Shown here in pieces: positions 21,846 through 22,971 of a stretch of 22,971 bases of DNA. The notes under the pieces are model-generated. The model was not told the origin of the DNA. It ran no database searches and saw only the letters and a program-made list of their open reading frames with translations. How positions within the stretch are numbered: the stretch's first letter is position 1; the number at the start of each line of letters is the position of its first letter. Source of the DNA: Anaerolineae bacterium (lineage in GTDB: Bacteria > Chloroflexota > Anaerolineae > Promineifilales > Promineifilaceae); the NCBI GenBank assembly GCA_028277515.1, contig JANQGC010000169.1, positions 1 through 22,971 on the forward strand, in the 5' to 3' direction. The translations under genes and the position numbers were made by a program.

Positions 21846-22971
21846 ATGAAGACTCTGCGCAGTCGTTTCATCCTCAGCCATCTCCTCCCCATACTGCTCA
21901 CCGTGCCCCTGGTGACCATCCTCCTGCTGTACCTGTTGGAGACGCAAGTTCTGCTCACCGAAACCTCGGAAAGTATCAGCGACAAGGCCAACCTGATTGC
22001 CGAGACGGTCAACGGCCGACCGGAACTGCTGCAAAATATCGCTGAGGCAGAGGGCTTTCTCTCCAATATCACCATTTTTATCGAAGAGAGCGTGCTGCTG
22101 ATCGGCGCGGATGGCCAGTTGTTGGCGACATCGAACGAAATTCCCGGAACAGACGGAGGAGACATCACTGGCCTGGCCGGCCTGGAAACGGCCGTCGGCG
22201 GAGAGGATAGCCTGGTCATCACCTACAGCTTGAGTGGCCGGCAAACCATCGCCCTGGTTCCGGTGAAGGATATCAACGAGCAGTTGATCGGCATTGTCGG
22301 CGTCACGGAAACCATCTCCGGAGCGGCCGGCCAGATCCAACGCTTGCGCCTGTTGATCATCGGCCTTCTGGCCCTGGAACTGCTATTAGGCGGACTGATT
22401 GGTTTTTGGCTCGCTCGCCGGCTGGAAAAGCCGATCAGCGGCACGGCCGAAGCGGTCGTCGAAATCGCCGGCGGCCGGCGCGCCGACCCGCTGCCGGTCA
22501 GAGGGGCGCAGGAAATTCAAGAACTCTCCCAGGCCGTCAACACCCTTTCCCAACGTCTGCGTCTGCTGGAGGATTCAAGGCGCCATTCGCTGGCCAATAT
22601 CGTCCATGAATTAGGCCGGCCCCTGGGCGCCATTCGCTCGGCCGTTCATGTCATGCGCGATGGAGAAGCGGGGGAAGACCCGCAGATTCGCCAGGAACTT
22701 CTGGGCGGCATAGAACGAGCGATAGAAAACATGCAGCCCTTGCTTGATGATCTCTCTCAACTGCATGGCCAGGTAGAAGGAACCGTGCCGCTTCAGCGCC
22801 AGCCGATCAACTTGAGCGAATGGCTGCCGCCATTATTGCTGCCCTGGCGCGCGGTCGCCCAGGAAAAAGGCCAGCACTGGCAGGCCGATATTCCGCCCAA
22901 TCTGCCCACGCTTGCCATCGATCCCGGCCGTTTGGGCCAGGCTGTGGGCAACCTGCTCAGCAATGCCATCA
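21846..22971 (+). CDS. Sensor histidine kinase, 3' end beyond window
   Basis: 375 complete codons are visible from ATG 21846, and the frame is still open at the window end. Layout: TM1 at about 9-31 (LLPILLTVPLVTILLLYLL), an extracytoplasmic sensor region of about 130 residues, TM2 at about 168-190 (LLIIGLLALELLLGGLIGFW), a HAMP-like linker starting RRLEKPISG, then a HisKA dimerisation helix with the phospho-accepting His in NIVHELGRPLGAIRS (about H254). The N-box start GQAVGNLLSNAI is at the very end; the G boxes fall outside the window. It forms a two-component pair with the preceding OmpR-type regulator. The signal is unknown. Confidence 0.92.
   Translation, partial: MKTLRSRFILSHLLPILLTVPLVTILLLYLLETQVLLTETSESISDKANLIAETVNGRPELLQNIAEAEGFLSNITIFIEESVLLIGADGQLLATSNEIPGTDGGDITGLAGLETAVGGEDSLVITYSLSGRQTIALVPVKDINEQLIGIVGVTETISGAAGQIQRLRLLIIGLLALELLLGGLIGFWLARRLEKPISGTAEAVVEIAGGRRADPLPVRGAQEIQELSQAVNTLSQRLRLLEDSRRHSLANIVHELGRPLGAIRSAVHVMRDGEAGEDPQIRQELLGGIERAIENMQPLLDDLSQLHGQVEGTVPLQRQPINLSEWLPPLLLPWRAVAQEKGQHWQADIPPNLPTLAIDPGRLGQAVGNLLSNAI

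Overview
The window looks like a chromosomal accessory region of a Chloroflexota bacterium, probably of the Anaerolineae/Ardenticatenia kind. The basis is indirect: secreted proteins with long Thr-Pro linkers and a YLPV-type motif, a choice-of-anchor-like protein ending in a Leu-rich helix plus RRRR, mixed strong and weak Shine-Dalgarno sites with TTG/GTG starts, moderate GC, and a striking excess of the palindrome CGGCCG (about 65 copies by hand count). No rRNA, tRNA, CRISPR array or transposase gene was found.

Layout. 1-1711: two tandem paralogous secreted Thr-Pro-linker proteins (the first cut by the window edge). 1829-2854: fatty-acid desaturase. 3041-4532: HigB toxin with a HigA antitoxin fused to an M78 (ImmA/IrrE-like) peptidase, and a recognisable promoter/operator. 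4690-5438: phasin-like gene with a near-consensus promoter, two palindromic operators and a long structured leader. 5484-7663: membrane protein translationally coupled to a membrane-anchored class III nucleotide cyclase. 7778-10134: divergent EamA-type transporter and zinc-ribbon methyltransferase. 10144-10546: two 5'-truncated antitoxin relics joined head to head. 10556-12521: DUF559 endonuclease-like protein and an unknown highly basic protein whose 3' end runs antisense into the next gene.

12291-17545 is the most interesting part. It is a minus-strand operon of stand-alone PqqD protein, asparagine-synthetase-like protein with a C-terminal PqqD-like domain, a possible 36-residue peptide, HprK-like kinase, and a PRMT/PrmA-like methyltransferase with its own C-terminal PqqD-like domain. 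These are parts of a RiPP (lasso-peptide-like) pathway, but the usual B2 leader protease and an obvious core peptide are absent, and up to three enzyme-linked or free leader-binding domains are present. Upstream lie a secreted anchored protein (17784-18884) and, on both sides of it, a pair of about 90-bp inverted repeats.

19338-22971: GNAT acetyltransferase, orphan YefM-type antitoxin, DUF2071 protein, and a divergent two-component system (OmpR-type regulator and the 5' part of its histidine kinase). The regulator's predicted promoter overlaps a doubled palindrome. Intergenic regions carry several near-perfect hairpins, three of which share the core TGNCWGNCA and look like one dispersed repeat family.
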